A stretch of 64,000 bases of DNA from Peribacillus muralis (GCF_001645685.2 NZ_CP017080.1:3215051-3279050); one strand, 5' to 3'; numbered from the stretch's first letter, positions 10,350-20,759 are shown. Numbers and translations are program-made. The notes: generated from the sequence alone by a model not told the origin.

Positions 10350-11621
10350 TCAATTCTCCTTCCGCATCATATTGCTCACATATACTTGATTATCTACTTG
10401 AATGCGGACAATTTGAAGCGGATGGCGAGCAGCCTCCAGCTCGTTGCCTGACTCATCCCAGATCGTTCCGATTTTTTGCGTGAAGTTCTCGATTTCCGGA
10501 CCGAAGAACTCGACTTCATCTCCAGGCTTGAAGAAGTTACGCTGTTGCAAGGTCGCGATTTGCGTTTCTTCGTCGTAATCAAGCACCAAACCTGCGAAGT
10601 CGAAGCGAGTCTTTACGGTATGATTCCCGAACATTTGCTGTTTATACCCAGGAATTTCCCCTTCCATGAAGGATGATGCCGTCTCACGGTTCGCACACTT
10701 ATCAAGCTCCTCCAGCCATTCTTGTTTGATCTTGAAATGGTCCGGATCGGCGCAATACGCATCAATAACCTTGCGATAGACGCTGATTACCGTTGCAATA
10801 TAGTGAATCGATTTCATCCTTCCTTCGACTTTTAAGCTATCAATGCCAATTTCGATCATCCCTGGCAGTGATTCAATCAACTTCAGGTCTTTCGGGCTCA
10901 TGGCGAATGGAGCATCTTCTTTTTCGAATAATGCTTTTTCACCGTCTTGACCCAATTCGTATAAATCGTAATCCCAACGGCAGGATTGGCAGCAGCCGCC
11001 GCGGTTCGAGTCACGTGCCGTCATATGATTCGAAAGCGTACAGCGTCCGGAATAGGCGATGCACATGGCACCATGAACGAAGGCCTCGATTTCGATATCG
11101 ACCTTTTCCTTCATTTCACGGATTTCTTCAGCACTTGTCTCACGGGCCAAGACGACACGCTCCAAGCCCTCCTCTTTCCAATACTGGACAGCCTTCCAGT
11201 TTGATAGTGATTGCTGTGTGCTCAAATGGATTTCCACTTTCGGGGCGACTCTTTTGCACGTTTCAATGATTAAGGGATCGGCGACGATGATTCCATGAAC
11301 GCCAGCCTCCTGAAGACCTTTTAAATATTCATCAAGGCCATCGATATTTTCATTGTGCGCAAAGATATTGGTCGTAACATATACTTTCGCACCGTACTTT
11401 TTCGCGAATTCGACGCCTTCGGTCATTTCCTCAAACGTGAAATTCCCCGCATTGGAGCGCAGTCCATATTCCTGCCCGCCAATGAAAACGGCATCTGCGC
11501 CATAATGGACGGCGATTTTTAGTTTTTCCAAATTGCCAGCCGGGGCCAGCAATTCAGGTTTTTTAACAATGACTCTCTTCCCATCGATGATCCTGGAAAT
11601 TTTATCAGCAATAGCATTCAA
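10350..11621 (-). CDS. trhP2: U32 family tRNA hydroxylation protein TrhP2 (YrrO)
   Basis: 423 residues of the peptidase U32 family: [26 protein letters not shown] start, the CxxC-like cluster [14 protein letters not shown] (candidate Fe-S ligands with an upstream Cys), and a C-terminal beta-barrel-like domain. In B. subtilis TrhP1/TrhP2 are needed for prephenate-dependent hydroxylation of wobble uridine to ho5U34. TTG start with GGAGG upstream. The proteolytic activity implied by the family name is not expected. Directly adjacent to trhP1 and trmR, which fits this pathway. Confidence 0.88.
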   Translation of the reverse strand: MNAIADKISRIIDGKRVIVKKPELLAPAGNLEKLKIAVHYGADAVFIGGQEYGLRSNAGNFTFEEMTEGVEFAKKYGAKVYVTTNIFAHNENIDGLDEYLKGLQEAGVHGIIVADPLIIETCKRVAPKVEIHLSTQQSLSNWKAVQYWKEEGLERVVLARETSAEEIREMKEKVDIEIEAFVHGAMCIAYSGRCTLSNHMTARDSNRGGCCQSCRWDYDLYELGQDGEKALFEKEDAPFAMSPKDLKLIESLPGMIEIGIDSLKVEGRMKSIHYIATVISVYRKVIDAYCADPDHFKIKQEWLEELDKCANRETASSFMEGEIPGYKQQMFGNHTVKTRFDFAGLVLDYDEETQIATLQQRNFFKPGDEVEFFGPEIENFTQKIGTIWDESGNELEAARHPLQIVRIQVDNQVYVSNMMRKEN

Positions 11622-11653
11622 GGCTATTCCTCCTCTTTCTCGTACGCTTTTCT

Positions 11654-12583
11654 TTAATAAACCGACTCTTTGAAGAAGAATCCTGTATCCAGCTCCCGGC
11701 TAATTGGCTGAAGCGCTTTGACTTTTTCATAAAGTTCCATTTTCGAATCTTCATAACGGTCGGGATCTTCTACACATAAATCGATCGCTTCCCGATATAG
11801 GTTCGTCATTGCCGTTATATATTCAGGGGTTTGTAATAACCCTTCGATTTTTAACGAGTCGATTTCAGCCTCAATCAAATCCTGCAGTTCATCGATCATG
11901 CACATATCGTTCGGGCTCATGATATGTGTCCCATTTTCATCTTCATAGATTGGATATTTGTTTTCACGTTCCTTATCATGCAGGAACATGTTTCTGTTTT
12001 CCTGGCGATTTTCAACGGCCAATTCCTTGCCCTGGTATTCAAAGTAGTTTCCAAGAAGCGTACGCTTGGATTGGAATATGCACGTCATGCCGTGTACCTG
12101 CACTTCAAGCTCGACCTCGGCATTTTCCTTCATTTCTACTATTTCGTCCAAACTTATTTCACGGGCAGCGAGTGCACGGACAGCACCGCGTTTTCCCCAA
12201 TAATTACAGGTGTACCAATTCGTCACCGTCATCTCTGTATTCCAGTGCAAAGGCATGTCAGGAGCAACGGCACGGACTGCCATCAAGACTGCCGGGTCAC
12301 CGAAAACAATCCGGTCTGCACCGGCTTCTTTAAGGAACGTGACATAATCTTCAAGCTCATCCACCAATTCATTATGGAAAATGGCGTTCATGGATACGTA
12401 CACCTTCTTGCCTGCGGCATGAACCATCCCAATCGCTTTCTTGACATCCTCACGGGTGAATTCCCCTGCCAGCCTAAGAGCGTAGCGTTGCTCGCCAATG
12501 ACGAAGGCGTCAGCACCAGCGTCAATAAGCTCTCGGAGATGAGTGACGCTGGTCGGGGTCACGAGTAATTCAGGCTTTTTCAT
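11654..12583 (-). CDS. trhP1: U32 family tRNA hydroxylation protein TrhP1 (YrrN)
   Basis: 309 residues, shorter U32 paralogue of the next gene. It starts MKKPELLVTPTSVTHLRELIDAGAD and contains HWNTEMTVTNW and SPNDMCMIDELQDLI, matching YrrN. It acts with TrhP2 in ho5U34 formation in tRNA. Its ATG overlaps the trmR stop (ATGA), and the ribosome binding site GAGGTGAC lies in trmR, so the two are translationally coupled. Confidence 0.88.
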   Translation of the reverse strand: MKKPELLVTPTSVTHLRELIDAGADAFVIGEQRYALRLAGEFTREDVKKAIGMVHAAGKKVYVSMNAIFHNELVDELEDYVTFLKEAGADRIVFGDPAVLMAVRAVAPDMPLHWNTEMTVTNWYTCNYWGKRGAVRALAAREISLDEIVEMKENAEVELEVQVHGMTCIFQSKRTLLGNYFEYQGKELAVENRQENRNMFLHDKERENKYPIYEDENGTHIMSPNDMCMIDELQDLIEAEIDSLKIEGLLQTPEYITAMTNLYREAIDLCVEDPDRYEDSKMELYEKVKALQPISRELDTGFFFKESVY

Positions 12584-13236
12584 TTTTTGTCACCTCTATG
12601 TTTACTTATGGCTACACCATCTCCAATCGGCAATATGACGGTATCGAAGTGAGGATGGTCATGTAACCATATGTTAAAGTCTCTAATTTTTTTGATGAGT
12701 GCTCGCTTACGTCTCGTCATTTCCATTTCTTCAATGTTTTCTGCGACCAAGCCTTTAAATAATACATTATCAGTAATGATTACTCCAGTTTCAGCAAGGA
12801 ATGGTTCAAACAGTTCAAAGAAACGTTTATACTGCCCCTTGGCAGCATCCACGAAGATGATATCGAACGGGCCATGCTCGTCCACTTTCGGCCCGGCTTC
12901 AAGGGCATCTCCTTCAATGAGAGTGATCCTATTGGCAAGTCCAGCTTTGTTGATGTTGGCTGTTGCCTGCTCAATACGAGCCTCATTGCGTTCAAGCGTC
13001 ACGATTTTAGCCTCGGGCAGTGTTTCTGCCATCCTAATGGCGGAATAACCTATCGCGGAACCTACCTCCAATATCGCCTTCGGCTGATGAAGCCTTAAGA
13101 TCTGAAGCAGCACCTCAATGCCTTCCGGCTCCATGATCGGCACGTTATGTTCCAATGCGAAATCTTCCATCTCCTTGATCAACCCCGTACGATCCGGAAT
13201 CAAGGAATGAAGATATTGTTCTATTTTACCGTTCAA
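12580..13236 (-). CDS. trmR: tRNA 5-hydroxyuridine methyltransferase TrmR (YrrM)
   Basis: 218 residues, class I O-methyltransferase (COMT-like) with the SAM motif LEVGSAIGYSAIRMAE and metal/SAM residues in FDIIFVDAAKGQY and ITDNVLFKG. In B. subtilis this protein methylates ho5U34 to mo5U34 of tRNAs reading four-fold codon boxes. TTG start with GGAGG 7 bases upstream. It overlaps trhP1 by 4 bases, placing hydroxylation and methylation enzymes in one operon. Confidence 0.88.
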   Translation of the reverse strand: MNGKIEQYLHSLIPDRTGLIKEMEDFALEHNVPIMEPEGIEVLLQILRLHQPKAILEVGSAIGYSAIRMAETLPEAKIVTLERNEARIEQATANINKAGLANRITLIEGDALEAGPKVDEHGPFDIIFVDAAKGQYKRFFELFEPFLAETGVIITDNVLFKGLVAENIEEMEMTRRKRALIKKIRDFNIWLHDHPHFDTVILPIGDGVAISKHRGDKK

Positions 13237-13373
13237 GACGTTTCCTCCAGTTATAAGAAAAACGAAAGCGCTTCGTCAGTCATGCTATACATGCCAGGTC
13301 CGAATGATGCCTGCAAGTCATCACGATGGCTGAAGCAAATATGCTTGACGACCTACATTTCCTTATCTTTCAA

Positions 13374-13398
13374 AATAAAACCCGGCATTCGCCGAGTT
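13374..13398 (-). terminator. mltG terminator
   Basis: On the minus strand AACTCGGC GAAT GCCGGGTT followed by TTATTTTG, about 100 bases after the mltG stop. Confidence 0.65.
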
Positions 13399-13495
13399 AC
13401 TGATCACCGATAAAACGGATCCGAAAATTCACTTGTACTATTCTATCATAAAAACAAGGGGAAAGTAATATCTCTCCCCCTACGTTGCCTGGCTT

Positions 13496-14632
13496 TTATT
13501 TATTGGAAATATGTTCTGCCTTTTTAATATTATGTTCATCCAAGTTTTTGGAGTAAAGGACTTCGCCTTCTGGTGTTGCCAAGAAGTATAGGAAATCCGT
13601 TTTCTCCGGTTTCAATGCCGCTTCGATCGATGTCGCTCCAGCATTGGCAATCGGTCCTGGCGGCAGCCCCTTATTCTTATACGTATTATACGGGGACTTC
13701 ACCTCAAGGTCTTTATAATACACCCTGCTTTTATGGGACCCTTTTGCATACAGCACGGTAGGATCCGTTTGAAGCGGCATGTCCTCCTTGATACGATTGT
13801 AAAAGACGGAGGCTATTTTGCCCCGATCTACCTGCGCCGTCGCCTCTTCTTCCACTAGCGAAGCGAAGGTCAGCATTTCGTGCACGGAATAATCATCCTT
13901 TTCCATCTGCGGTTTATATACTTGGAGCGTCTCTTCGGTTTTCTTCAGCATCTCGGTGACGATCGATTCAAGGTTTGGTTTTTCCTCATAGAAGTCATAG
14001 GTTGCCGGGAAAAGATACCCTTCGAGCGGATATAAAACCTTTTCATTTTCGATTTCCGAAGTCAATAACTCCGGGAACTGCTCCTGCATGGACTTAACGA
14101 ATTTCTTATCATTCAATTCCTTAAAGACTTTTTTCGGGTCTTGGCCTGTCTTTACGGCAATGATATCGGCAATTTGAACAAGCTGCTTCCCCTCGGGGAT
14201 TGTAATCTTCAATGCCGCTTCTTTCATCAGTTTCCCGGTTTTGATGCTTGTGACGATATCTTCAATCGGCATGGAAGGTGATAACTTATACTCACCTGCC
14301 TGGAAACCGGATTCATTGCGGAATTTAATATAATATTTGAATACCCGCGCGTCCTTGATTATTCCCTGCTCTTCAAGCAGTGTCGAAATTCCGTTCACGG
14401 AAGAACCGATCGGTATTTTCACTTTTTTGATGGTATCATCATCCGGATCGACGGGTTTCATGGCCGAATTTATGTATAAAAAACCGACGAGACCAACAAT
14501 CCCAATTAGTAATATGAGCGAAGCTATCGTAATCAAGATAATTTTACGAACGAGCCTCGCTTCTCCTTGCCGTTCCAACAATTTCATTTGGATATGTTCC
14601 TTTTTAGATAAATTATGATCTTTTTCATCCAT
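13496..14632 (-). CDS. mltG: Endolytic peptidoglycan transglycosylase MltG (YrrL)
   Basis: About 378 residues: basic cytosolic tail, one membrane helix (about 33-55), then the extracellular YceG-like domain. The catalytic region LTFASLVEEEATAQVDRGKIASVF carries the conserved glutamate, followed by LQTDPTVLYA and PYNTYKNKGLPPGPIANAG. MltG cuts nascent glycan strands near the membrane and affects strand length. ATG 14632 is preferred over 14638 because the GGGGG ribosome binding site is 7 bases from it and only 1 base from the other. Confidence 0.92.
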   Translation of the reverse strand: MDEKDHNLSKKEHIQMKLLERQGEARLVRKIILITIASLILLIGIVGLVGFLYINSAMKPVDPDDDTIKKVKIPIGSSVNGISTLLEEQGIIKDARVFKYYIKFRNESGFQAGEYKLSPSMPIEDIVTSIKTGKLMKEAALKITIPEGKQLVQIADIIAVKTGQDPKKVFKELNDKKFVKSMQEQFPELLTSEIENEKVLYPLEGYLFPATYDFYEEKPNLESIVTEMLKKTEETLQVYKPQMEKDDYSVHEMLTFASLVEEEATAQVDRGKIASVFYNRIKEDMPLQTDPTVLYAKGSHKSRVYYKDLEVKSPYNTYKNKGLPPGPIANAGATSIEAALKPEKTDFLYFLATPEGEVLYSKNLDEHNIKKAEHISNK

Positions 14633-14946
14633 TTTCATTCCCCCTGCAAACTCACACCAACTTCAGAATGGCTTCTGGATGATGCTTTCTCTAATAGACT
14701 TTGCTTCGAACATTATACTAAAACCAACAAAAAATTACATGTTTTTTGTGAAACTACATTCATTATTACTCTATTTTTGGCAAAAACGCACTAGTTTTGT
14801 CAGTACCAGGAGTTTTTAACAGAAAAAAAGCGTTATGATCACTATTGCATTTTAGTAAGGATGATCCGTATCCATTTTTATGGTAGACAATTCATCCACG
14901 AACCGGAATAATCATATAATAGGCTTATTATGAAAAGGAAGGCGGT
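14633..14946. other. Intergenic region between mltG and a small membrane ORF
   Basis: About 310 AT-rich bases. A TATAAT lies near 14915 on the plus strand, about 30 bases before the next ORF, but no convincing -35 was seen. Nothing else was recognised. Confidence 0.4.
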
Positions 14947-15111
14947 GTGAAGGAATTGGATAATTCTTATTTTGTCGGGTGGGGGACGCTGGCCCTCATA
15001 AACGCCGGACTCGCGCAAGGTAAAAATAGAACGGCGTTGAATTGGTTCTTGCTTTCTTTATATTTAGGACCTTTAGCGACTTTTATTCTTCTATTCGCAG
15101 AGAAAAGATAA
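14947..15111 (+). CDS. 54-residue putative membrane protein
   Basis: GTG start after AAGGAAGGCG (a TTG three codons further in is an alternative). The peptide has a hydrophobic first half (FVGWGTLALINAGLAQG) and a second hydrophobic segment (LNWFLLSLYLGPLATFILLFAE), so probably two membrane helices with a basic turn, resembling small uncharacterised Bacillus membrane proteins. It is transcribed opposite to its neighbours. Function unknown; coding is supported by start site and composition only. Confidence 0.55.
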   Translation: MKELDNSYFVGWGTLALINAGLAQGKNRTALNWFLLSLYLGPLATFILLFAEKR

Positions 15112-15217
15112 GGCTTCATAGGTACATAAATGAAAAAGCTCGATAAAACAGTTAATTTATATGCTTTCGAATGCTTCATAGGCAAAAATATAGCCGTTAT
15201 CCTTAAGTTCCGGCGCC

Positions 15218-15343
15218 TTATTCGTGAATTTGGGCTCTTTACTCGCCAATTCGGGCTCTTTACTCGCGAGTTTTGATGCTTTACTCGCCAATTCTGATGC
15301 TTTACTCGCCAATTCGGGCTCTTAATTCAAGAGTTTGATGCTC
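15218..15343. repeat. Six-unit 21-bp tandem array
   Basis: Exactly six tandem units of the type TTACTCGCCAATTCGGGCTCT, variants alternating CGCCAATT and CGCGAGTT cores and GGGCTCT and GATGCT ends. Related in core motif and period to the block at 1490-1690. No gene on either strand fits. Confidence 0.8.
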
Positions 15344-15431
15344 ATCTCCTGCCCTCTTGCATTGCTGGGCATGAGAGGAAAAATCAATTACACGCATTGC
15401 TTGATGAGTAGCAACGACATATGTGAAAACA

Positions 15432-15471
15432 GCAAAAAAAGATGCCGCCTGCAAAATACAGACAGCATCTC
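15432..15471 (-). terminator. yrzB operon terminator
   Basis: GATGCTGTCTG / CAGGCGGCATC stem (with G-T pairs) followed by TTTTTTT on the minus strand, 70 bases after yrzB. Confidence 0.8.
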
Positions 15472-15541
15472 CTTCAAGTTGCCTGGTTTCATTAAGATGC
15501 CCTTAATCAAGGATGCACTCTATGAACCCAAGTCAGTTTTT

Positions 15542-15832
15542 TTATTCTTCTTCGGCTTCTTCCTGATCCAGGAATGTATTTAACATTTCCTCGACTAGGT
15601 CCCACTCTTCTTCTGTCTCGATCGGAGTAAGCTCACCATCTTTGTTGTCTTCGCTCGGTACGAATGAAGAAGCGTGGATTTCAATCTCTTCCTCTTCATC
15701 TTCTGCGGACATCGGATAGTAAAGGACATAAGATTTGTTGAATTTATCTGAATCGAATGTGAAAAGGATTTCGCATAGCTGCTCGTTTCCGTTTTCATCT
15801 ACTACTGTAATGTTGTTTTCACCGTGTTCCAT
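15542..15832 (-). CDS. yrzB: DUF1292 protein YrzB
   Basis: 96 residues, very acidic, with [21 protein letters not shown] and [17 protein letters not shown]. This is the YrzB family found downstream of ruvX and yrzL. ATG 15832 (MEHGENN) has GAGGTG 7 bases upstream; the ATG two codons earlier is too close to the ribosome binding site. Last gene of the yrzL-ruvX-yrzB group. Function unknown. Confidence 0.9.
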   Translation of the reverse strand: MEHGENNITVVDENGNEQLCEILFTFDSDKFNKSYVLYYPMSAEDEEEEIEIHASSFVPSEDNKDGELTPIETEEEWDLVEEMLNTFLDQEEAEEE

Positions 15833-15843
15833 TTGCATTCACC

Positions 15844-16269
15844 TCATATTGAATTTGTTTGTCTGTCCAAGAAACCTTGCAGAATCATGACAGCTGCCAT
15901 TTTATCAATGACTTTCTTACGTTTGCTTCGGCTCACGTCCGCCTCAAGAAGGACACGTTCAGCTGCCATAGTTGTCAACCGTTCATCCCAGAGAAACACC
16001 GGCAGCTTGAATTTCTTTTCTAATCGCTTAGCGAAATCTTGGCTGATTTCGCCTCGCGGTCCTACAGTCCCGTTCATATTTTTAGGTAAACCGAGGACGA
16101 TTTTAGAAACTTCATGCTCTTTTATGATTTCATTGAGACGTTTAAAGCCGAAGTCATTTCCAGCTTCGTTAATTTTGATCGTTTCCAATCCTTGTGCAGT
16201 CCAGCCCATCGCGTCGCTTACGGCGACGCCGATGGTTTTTGAACCTAAATCAAGACCCATTGTGCGCAT
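15844..16269 (-). CDS. ruvX: Pre-16S rRNA processing nuclease / putative Holliday junction resolvase RuvX (YrrK, YqgF family)
   Basis: 141 residues with the RNase H-like fold: [16 protein letters not shown] (first catalytic Asp), [11 protein letters not shown], and WDERLTT near the C-terminus with acidic residues, then a C-terminal [14 protein letters not shown]. Family members process 16S rRNA ends; resolvase activity has also been proposed. Its ATG overlaps the yrzL stop by one base (TAATG), so translation is coupled. Confidence 0.93.
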   Translation of the reverse strand: MRTMGLDLGSKTIGVAVSDAMGWTAQGLETIKINEAGNDFGFKRLNEIIKEHEVSKIVLGLPKNMNGTVGPRGEISQDFAKRLEKKFKLPVFLWDERLTTMAAERVLLEADVSRSKRKKVIDKMAAVMILQGFLDRQTNSI

Positions 16270-16538
16270 TAGTAATCCTCTCGGTGTTTCGTTAGATACG
16301 ACTTGACCAACTCTTCGATGATTTCGTCGCGTTCAAGCTTACGGATGATGTTTCGGGCATCCATATGGCGCGGGATGTAAGCCGGGTCACCGGATAATAG
16401 ATATCCGACAATCTGGTTGATCGGATTATAGCCTTTTTCCTGAAGGGCAACATAAACTTGAGACAATACTTGTTGTACATCTCTTTCAAATGGTTCTTCC
16501 GGAAAATTAAATTTCATCGTTTTATCAAAGGAACTCAT
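16269..16538 (-). CDS. yrzL: IreB family regulatory protein YrzL (DUF965)
   Basis: 89 residues starting [12 protein letters not shown], with [28 protein letters not shown], which is diagnostic of the IreB/YrzL family. In Enterococcus IreB is a phosphorylation target of the Ser/Thr kinase IreK; in Bacillus the role is unknown. ATG 16538 follows GAGGTGCATGTTA. The alaS-yrzL-ruvX-yrzB order is conserved in Firmicutes. Confidence 0.93.
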   Translation of the reverse strand: MSSFDKTMKFNFPEEPFERDVQQVLSQVYVALQEKGYNPINQIVGYLLSGDPAYIPRHMDARNIIRKLERDEIIEELVKSYLTKHREDY

Positions 16539-16604
16539 TAACATGCACCTCTCCTCAGCGTCCAAAATCCACTAATACCTACATTGTACAACACTTTTCA
16601 TGGA

Positions 16605-19241
16605 TTATGAAATCGTTAAGACCCATTCTTCAACAAAATTAAGTGCTGCATCCAATTTTTCTGGGTCTTTCCCCCCTGCTTGGGCCATATCCGGACGGCC
16701 GCCGCCGCCGCCGCCGCAACGGGATGCCACTTCTTTGATCAATTTGCCTGCATGGAAGCCGCGATCGATATAATCTTTCGTAACACCTGCAATCAAATTG
16801 ACTTTATCACCTTGGGCCGACCCTAATACGATAATGACAGAATCAAGCTTTTGTTTCAAATCATCCGCCATGGCGCGCAGATTATTCATGTCAGTAGCTT
16901 GAACCTTGGCCACCAATACTTGGACCCCGTTGATTTCTTTCACATTGGACACGAGGCTTCCTGCTTCAATATTGCTTAATTTAGCAGTCAGGCTTTCATT
17001 TTCACGATGAAGATCCTTCACCTCAGCCAAGACCGTTTCGATTCTTGCAGGGACATCCTTCAGGTTCGTTTTCAATTTAGCTGCCGCCTCTTTTAAGATG
17101 CCGATTTGATCCGTCATCAATTGGTAGGCGCCAGCGCCCGTTACCGCCTCGATCCGGCGCGTTCCTGCACCGATGCCGCTTTCGGAGACGATTTTGAACA
17201 AGCCGATCACCGCAGTATTCGGGACATGTACACCGCCGCAAAGCTCAAGGCTATAGTCGCCGATTTGAACGACACGTACGACCTTTCCGTATTTTTCGCC
17301 GAACAAGGCCATGGCTCCCATCGCTTTTGCTTCATCAATATTTTTATAATCTGTATTCACTTGAAGGCTTTGCCAGATCTTTTCATTTACAATCGTTTCG
17401 ATCCGCTCTATTTCCTCGGCCGTTATCTGTCCGAAATGAGAGAAGTCGAAGCGAAGGCGTTCAGCTTGTACGAGTGAACCAGCTTGATTGACGTGTGTTC
17501 CGAGAACGTCCTTCAATGCCTGATGCAACAGATGTGTCGCTGTATGGTTTTTAGTGATATGGATGCGGTTTTCTTGATTTACCGCAGCAGCTATATCGGA
17601 ATCTGTCGTTAAAGTGCCGGCAACGACCGTAACACGATGCAGGTTTTGACCATTCGGTGCCTTTTGAACATCGTGGACATCGACTTTCACGGATTCACTA
17701 GCCATCGTGCCTTTATCGGCTATTTGTCCGCCGCTTTCCGCATAGAAAGGAGTTTTGTCCAGAATGACCTGCACTTCCTCCCCTTCCTGTGCTTCCGTGA
17801 CAAGCTCGCCATTTTTAATGATGGCGGCAACCTTGGCATCGACCGCAACTTGATCATAGCCGACAAATTCGCTTTCGATCTTAATATCGCCCAATACTCC
17901 GCCTTGGATTTGCATTGAATCCACATCTTGGCGTGCTGACCGAGCACGTTCACGCTGTGCATCCATTTCCTTTTCGAATCCTGCGTGATCGACCGTCATG
18001 CCCTCTTCCTCGGCATATTCCTCCGTTAGCTCGATTGGGAATCCATATGTGTCATATAAACGGAAAGCATCACTGCCAGGTATGGTCGTGCCGCCTTTTT
18101 CCTTTTCCTTTTTAATGACCTCCGAGAGAATGGCCAATCCATCATGAAGGGTTTCGTGGAAGCGTTCCTCTTCATTTTTGATTACTTTTGCAATGAAATC
18201 TTTATTATTGAGTACTTCAGGATAGAAGTCCTTCATGATTTCACCAACGACTGTCACAAGCTCGAACATGAACGGGCGATTGATGTTGATTTGCTTGGCA
18301 TATCGAACAGCCCTGCGAAGCAAACGGCGCAATACATACCCACGGCCTTCGTTTGATGGAAGAGCTCCGTCCCCTACAGCAAATGCCACCGTACGGATAT
18401 GGTCGGCAATGACCTTGAAGGCAACGTCTTTTTCTGCGTCGACACCATACTTCACATCGGCGATTTCTTCGACCGCGCGGATGATTGGCATGAATAGATC
18501 CGTATCATAGTTCGTCGCCACATCCTGCACGACGGAAGCCATGCGCTCCAGCCCCATTCCCGTATCGATGTTTTTCTTTGGAAGCGGAGTATAAGAACCG
18601 TCCGGATTATGGTTGAATTGAGAAAACACTAGATTCCAGACTTCTAGATGACGTTCATTTTCCCCGCCTGGATATAATTCCGGGTCATTCGGATCATCCC
18701 CATAGGCTGGTCCGCGGTCGTAAAAAATCTCCGTATTGGGACCGCTTGGACCTTCCCCGATATCCCAGAAATTTTCTTCAAGACGAATGATCCTTTCTGC
18801 AGGAACACCGATCTTTTTATTCCAAAGTTCAAATGCTTCATCATCTTCAGGATGGATGGTCACGGCTAATTTCTCCTTGTCGAACCCAATCCATTTTTCA
18901 TCAGTCAAAAACTCCCATGCCCAAGTGATGGCTTCTTCCTTGAAGTATTCACCAATCGAGAAGTTACCTAGCATTTCAAAAAATGTATGATGACGTGCCG
19001 TCTTACCGACGTTTTCAATGTCGTTTGTACGAATCGCCTTCTGTGCATTCGTGATGCGGGGATTCTCAGGGATCACACGCCCATCAAAATATTTCTTTAA
19101 CGTCGCCACCCCGGAGTTGATCCATAGCAATGATGGATCTTCATGAGGAACCAATGACGCACTCGGTTCGATGTTATGGCCTTTTTCACTAAAAAAATCT
19201 AAATACATTTGGCGGATTTGGGCACCAGTTAAATACTTCAT
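16605..19241 (-). CDS. alaS: Alanine--tRNA ligase
   Basis: 878 residues, full length. Class II core at the N-terminus ([33 protein letters not shown]), an editing domain with the [11 protein letters not shown] zinc/editing motif, the second metal ligand in [10 protein letters not shown], and a C-Ala domain ending [19 protein letters not shown]. It charges tRNA-Ala. GGAGG lies 8 bases before ATG 19241. Expression is controlled by the T-box leader immediately upstream. Confidence 0.98.
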   Translation of the reverse strand: MKYLTGAQIRQMYLDFFSEKGHNIEPSASLVPHEDPSLLWINSGVATLKKYFDGRVIPENPRITNAQKAIRTNDIENVGKTARHHTFFEMLGNFSIGEYFKEEAITWAWEFLTDEKWIGFDKEKLAVTIHPEDDEAFELWNKKIGVPAERIIRLEENFWDIGEGPSGPNTEIFYDRGPAYGDDPNDPELYPGGENERHLEVWNLVFSQFNHNPDGSYTPLPKKNIDTGMGLERMASVVQDVATNYDTDLFMPIIRAVEEIADVKYGVDAEKDVAFKVIADHIRTVAFAVGDGALPSNEGRGYVLRRLLRRAVRYAKQININRPFMFELVTVVGEIMKDFYPEVLNNKDFIAKVIKNEEERFHETLHDGLAILSEVIKKEKEKGGTTIPGSDAFRLYDTYGFPIELTEEYAEEEGMTVDHAGFEKEMDAQRERARSARQDVDSMQIQGGVLGDIKIESEFVGYDQVAVDAKVAAIIKNGELVTEAQEGEEVQVILDKTPFYAESGGQIADKGTMASESVKVDVHDVQKAPNGQNLHRVTVVAGTLTTDSDIAAAVNQENRIHITKNHTATHLLHQALKDVLGTHVNQAGSLVQAERLRFDFSHFGQITAEEIERIETIVNEKIWQSLQVNTDYKNIDEAKAMGAMALFGEKYGKVVRVVQIGDYSLELCGGVHVPNTAVIGLFKIVSESGIGAGTRRIEAVTGAGAYQLMTDQIGILKEAAAKLKTNLKDVPARIETVLAEVKDLHRENESLTAKLSNIEAGSLVSNVKEINGVQVLVAKVQATDMNNLRAMADDLKQKLDSVIIVLGSAQGDKVNLIAGVTKDYIDRGFHAGKLIKEVASRCGGGGGGRPDMAQAGGKDPEKLDAALNFVEEWVLTIS

Positions 19242-19414
19242 ATATATATCCTCCTTTAAAAATCAGGCTATTTCCGCAGAATTGGTTGCTATTGAACAAG
19301 GTATGCACTGTAATTCAAGAGGGCGGGCGATGCTTTCCCCTCCGCTCCAAACAACCTTATATCGTTTCACAAACTTTACGAAAAGAGCCAAAAATTATGT
19401 AATTTTTGGGCACA

Positions 19415-19660
19415 CAAAAAACCCCCATCCCAAAAACAGGGACGAGAGTCAACTCGCGGTACCACCCTGATTACGGACGCAGGAAAATCCTATGTCCATC
19501 ACCTTCATAAAAGCCTTAACGCGGCGGGACGGCAGGTATTAGCTGCTCTCGGGACTAGCTTTCTGCCGCTCTTCACCTCGCGATCCCTCTCAGCCAAGGG
19601 GACCCGTCTCTTTTAGGTGGACTTCAGCATACTTCATCCTTCAACGAATTATCTTATGTA
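19415..19660 (-). promoter_or_regulatory. T-box riboswitch of alaS
   Basis: The T-box AGGGTGGTACCGCG is present on the minus strand (19455-19468), followed by a terminator CGTCCC ... GGGATGG and a T-run (19416-19421), and preceded by a long stem I region. It senses uncharged tRNA, by context tRNA-Ala, and antiterminates transcription into alaS. The specifier codon was not assigned with certainty. Confidence 0.93.
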
Positions 19661-19664
19661 ATGG

Positions 19665-19693
19665 ATTATATTCACAAGACTTTTATTTGTCAA
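19665..19693 (-). promoter_or_regulatory. Consensus sigma-A promoter of alaS
   Basis: Perfect TTGACA (19688-19693), 17-base spacer and perfect TATAAT (19665-19670) on the minus strand. The -35 element lies inside the last codons of yrrI. Confidence 0.9.
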
Positions 19694-20759
19694 TAAGGGG
19701 CGGCTTCTTTCTAAAGTGAACACGGGCATGAAGGACAAAAACTTTCAGCACAGCCAAAATGGGAATCGACAGGACCATCCCCATGATACCGCCTATTTCG
19801 CCACCGGCCAATAAGGCAAGCATGATGAATAGCGGGTGCATATGCAGGCTTTTCCCGACAATCAGCGGCGATAGGACATTTCCTTCGAGAAATTGAAGGA
19901 CGAGTACGATGACTGCAACGATCACCACCATTTTCACTGAAATCGTCGCGGCGATTATTACGGCAGGAATAGCGCCGATGATCGGGCCGAAGTACGGTAT
20001 GACGTTCGTTATCCCGATGATCGCCCCCAATAACAGCGGGTAATCCATTCCGACTATCCAAAAGAGCAGCGAGGATAACAAGCCGATCACGGCACAAACG
20101 ATGATTTGCCCGCGAATATAACTGCCAAGCGATGCATCGACATCGCGGACGAATGCCCGTCCTCTATTACGCCATTTTTTCGGGGTCATATACCAGGCCA
20201 TTTTTTTCAAGACGGTGAAATCCTTCAGTATATAAAATGCGATGAATGGGATCAGCGCAATCAGCAAGATGAAGTCGATCATTTTCACGGCATACTCCAT
20301 CGCTTTTTCGGGCATACGCTTCAACCAGCCCTCGAATAGGAAGATGCCTTCTTCCACTCTTTCATGAATTCCGAATGGCCAGGCCGCGGTTTGATGATTA
20401 AGCTTATCGATCCGGCTCCGGTACTGTTCAACCAGTTCCGGCACGCTTTCGGAAAGCTCCCTAACCTGACTGACCATCACCGGTATCCCTTTATACACGG
20501 CAAAGCCGATACCGCCGAAAAATAACAAATAAATGATCGTAATCGAAAGCCAGCGACGCATTCCTTTTCCCTTTAAATATTCGACGACCGGATGCAGCAA
20601 GTAACTGATGAACGCGCCGATCAAAAAAGGGGTCAGGACTGTTATGCATACGGTGACAATCGGTCCCCACAGGGGTTCAAGTTTCATGAAAATATAAACG
20701 ACGAAGAATAAGAGCAATAAAAAACCGAGGCGATAAAACCACTTTACACGAATACTCAC
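19683..20759 (-). CDS. yrrI: AI-2E family transporter YrrI
   Basis: 358 residues with about eight membrane helices in the arrangement of the AI-2E (PerM) family; conserved segments VICAVIGLLSSLLFWIVG and GITNVIPYFGPIIGAIPA. Homologues include sodium/proton antiporters and a putative AI-2 exporter, so the substrate is unknown. GTG start with GGGAGG 8 bases upstream. Position just upstream of alaS matches B. subtilis. Confidence 0.9.
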   Translation of the reverse strand: MSIRVKWFYRLGFLLLLFFVVYIFMKLEPLWGPIVTVCITVLTPFLIGAFISYLLHPVVEYLKGKGMRRWLSITIIYLLFFGGIGFAVYKGIPVMVSQVRELSESVPELVEQYRSRIDKLNHQTAAWPFGIHERVEEGIFLFEGWLKRMPEKAMEYAVKMIDFILLIALIPFIAFYILKDFTVLKKMAWYMTPKKWRNRGRAFVRDVDASLGSYIRGQIIVCAVIGLLSSLLFWIVGMDYPLLLGAIIGITNVIPYFGPIIGAIPAVIIAATISVKMVVIVAVIVLVLQFLEGNVLSPLIVGKSLHMHPLFIMLALLAGGEIGGIMGMVLSIPILAVLKVFVLHARVHFRKKPPLIDK

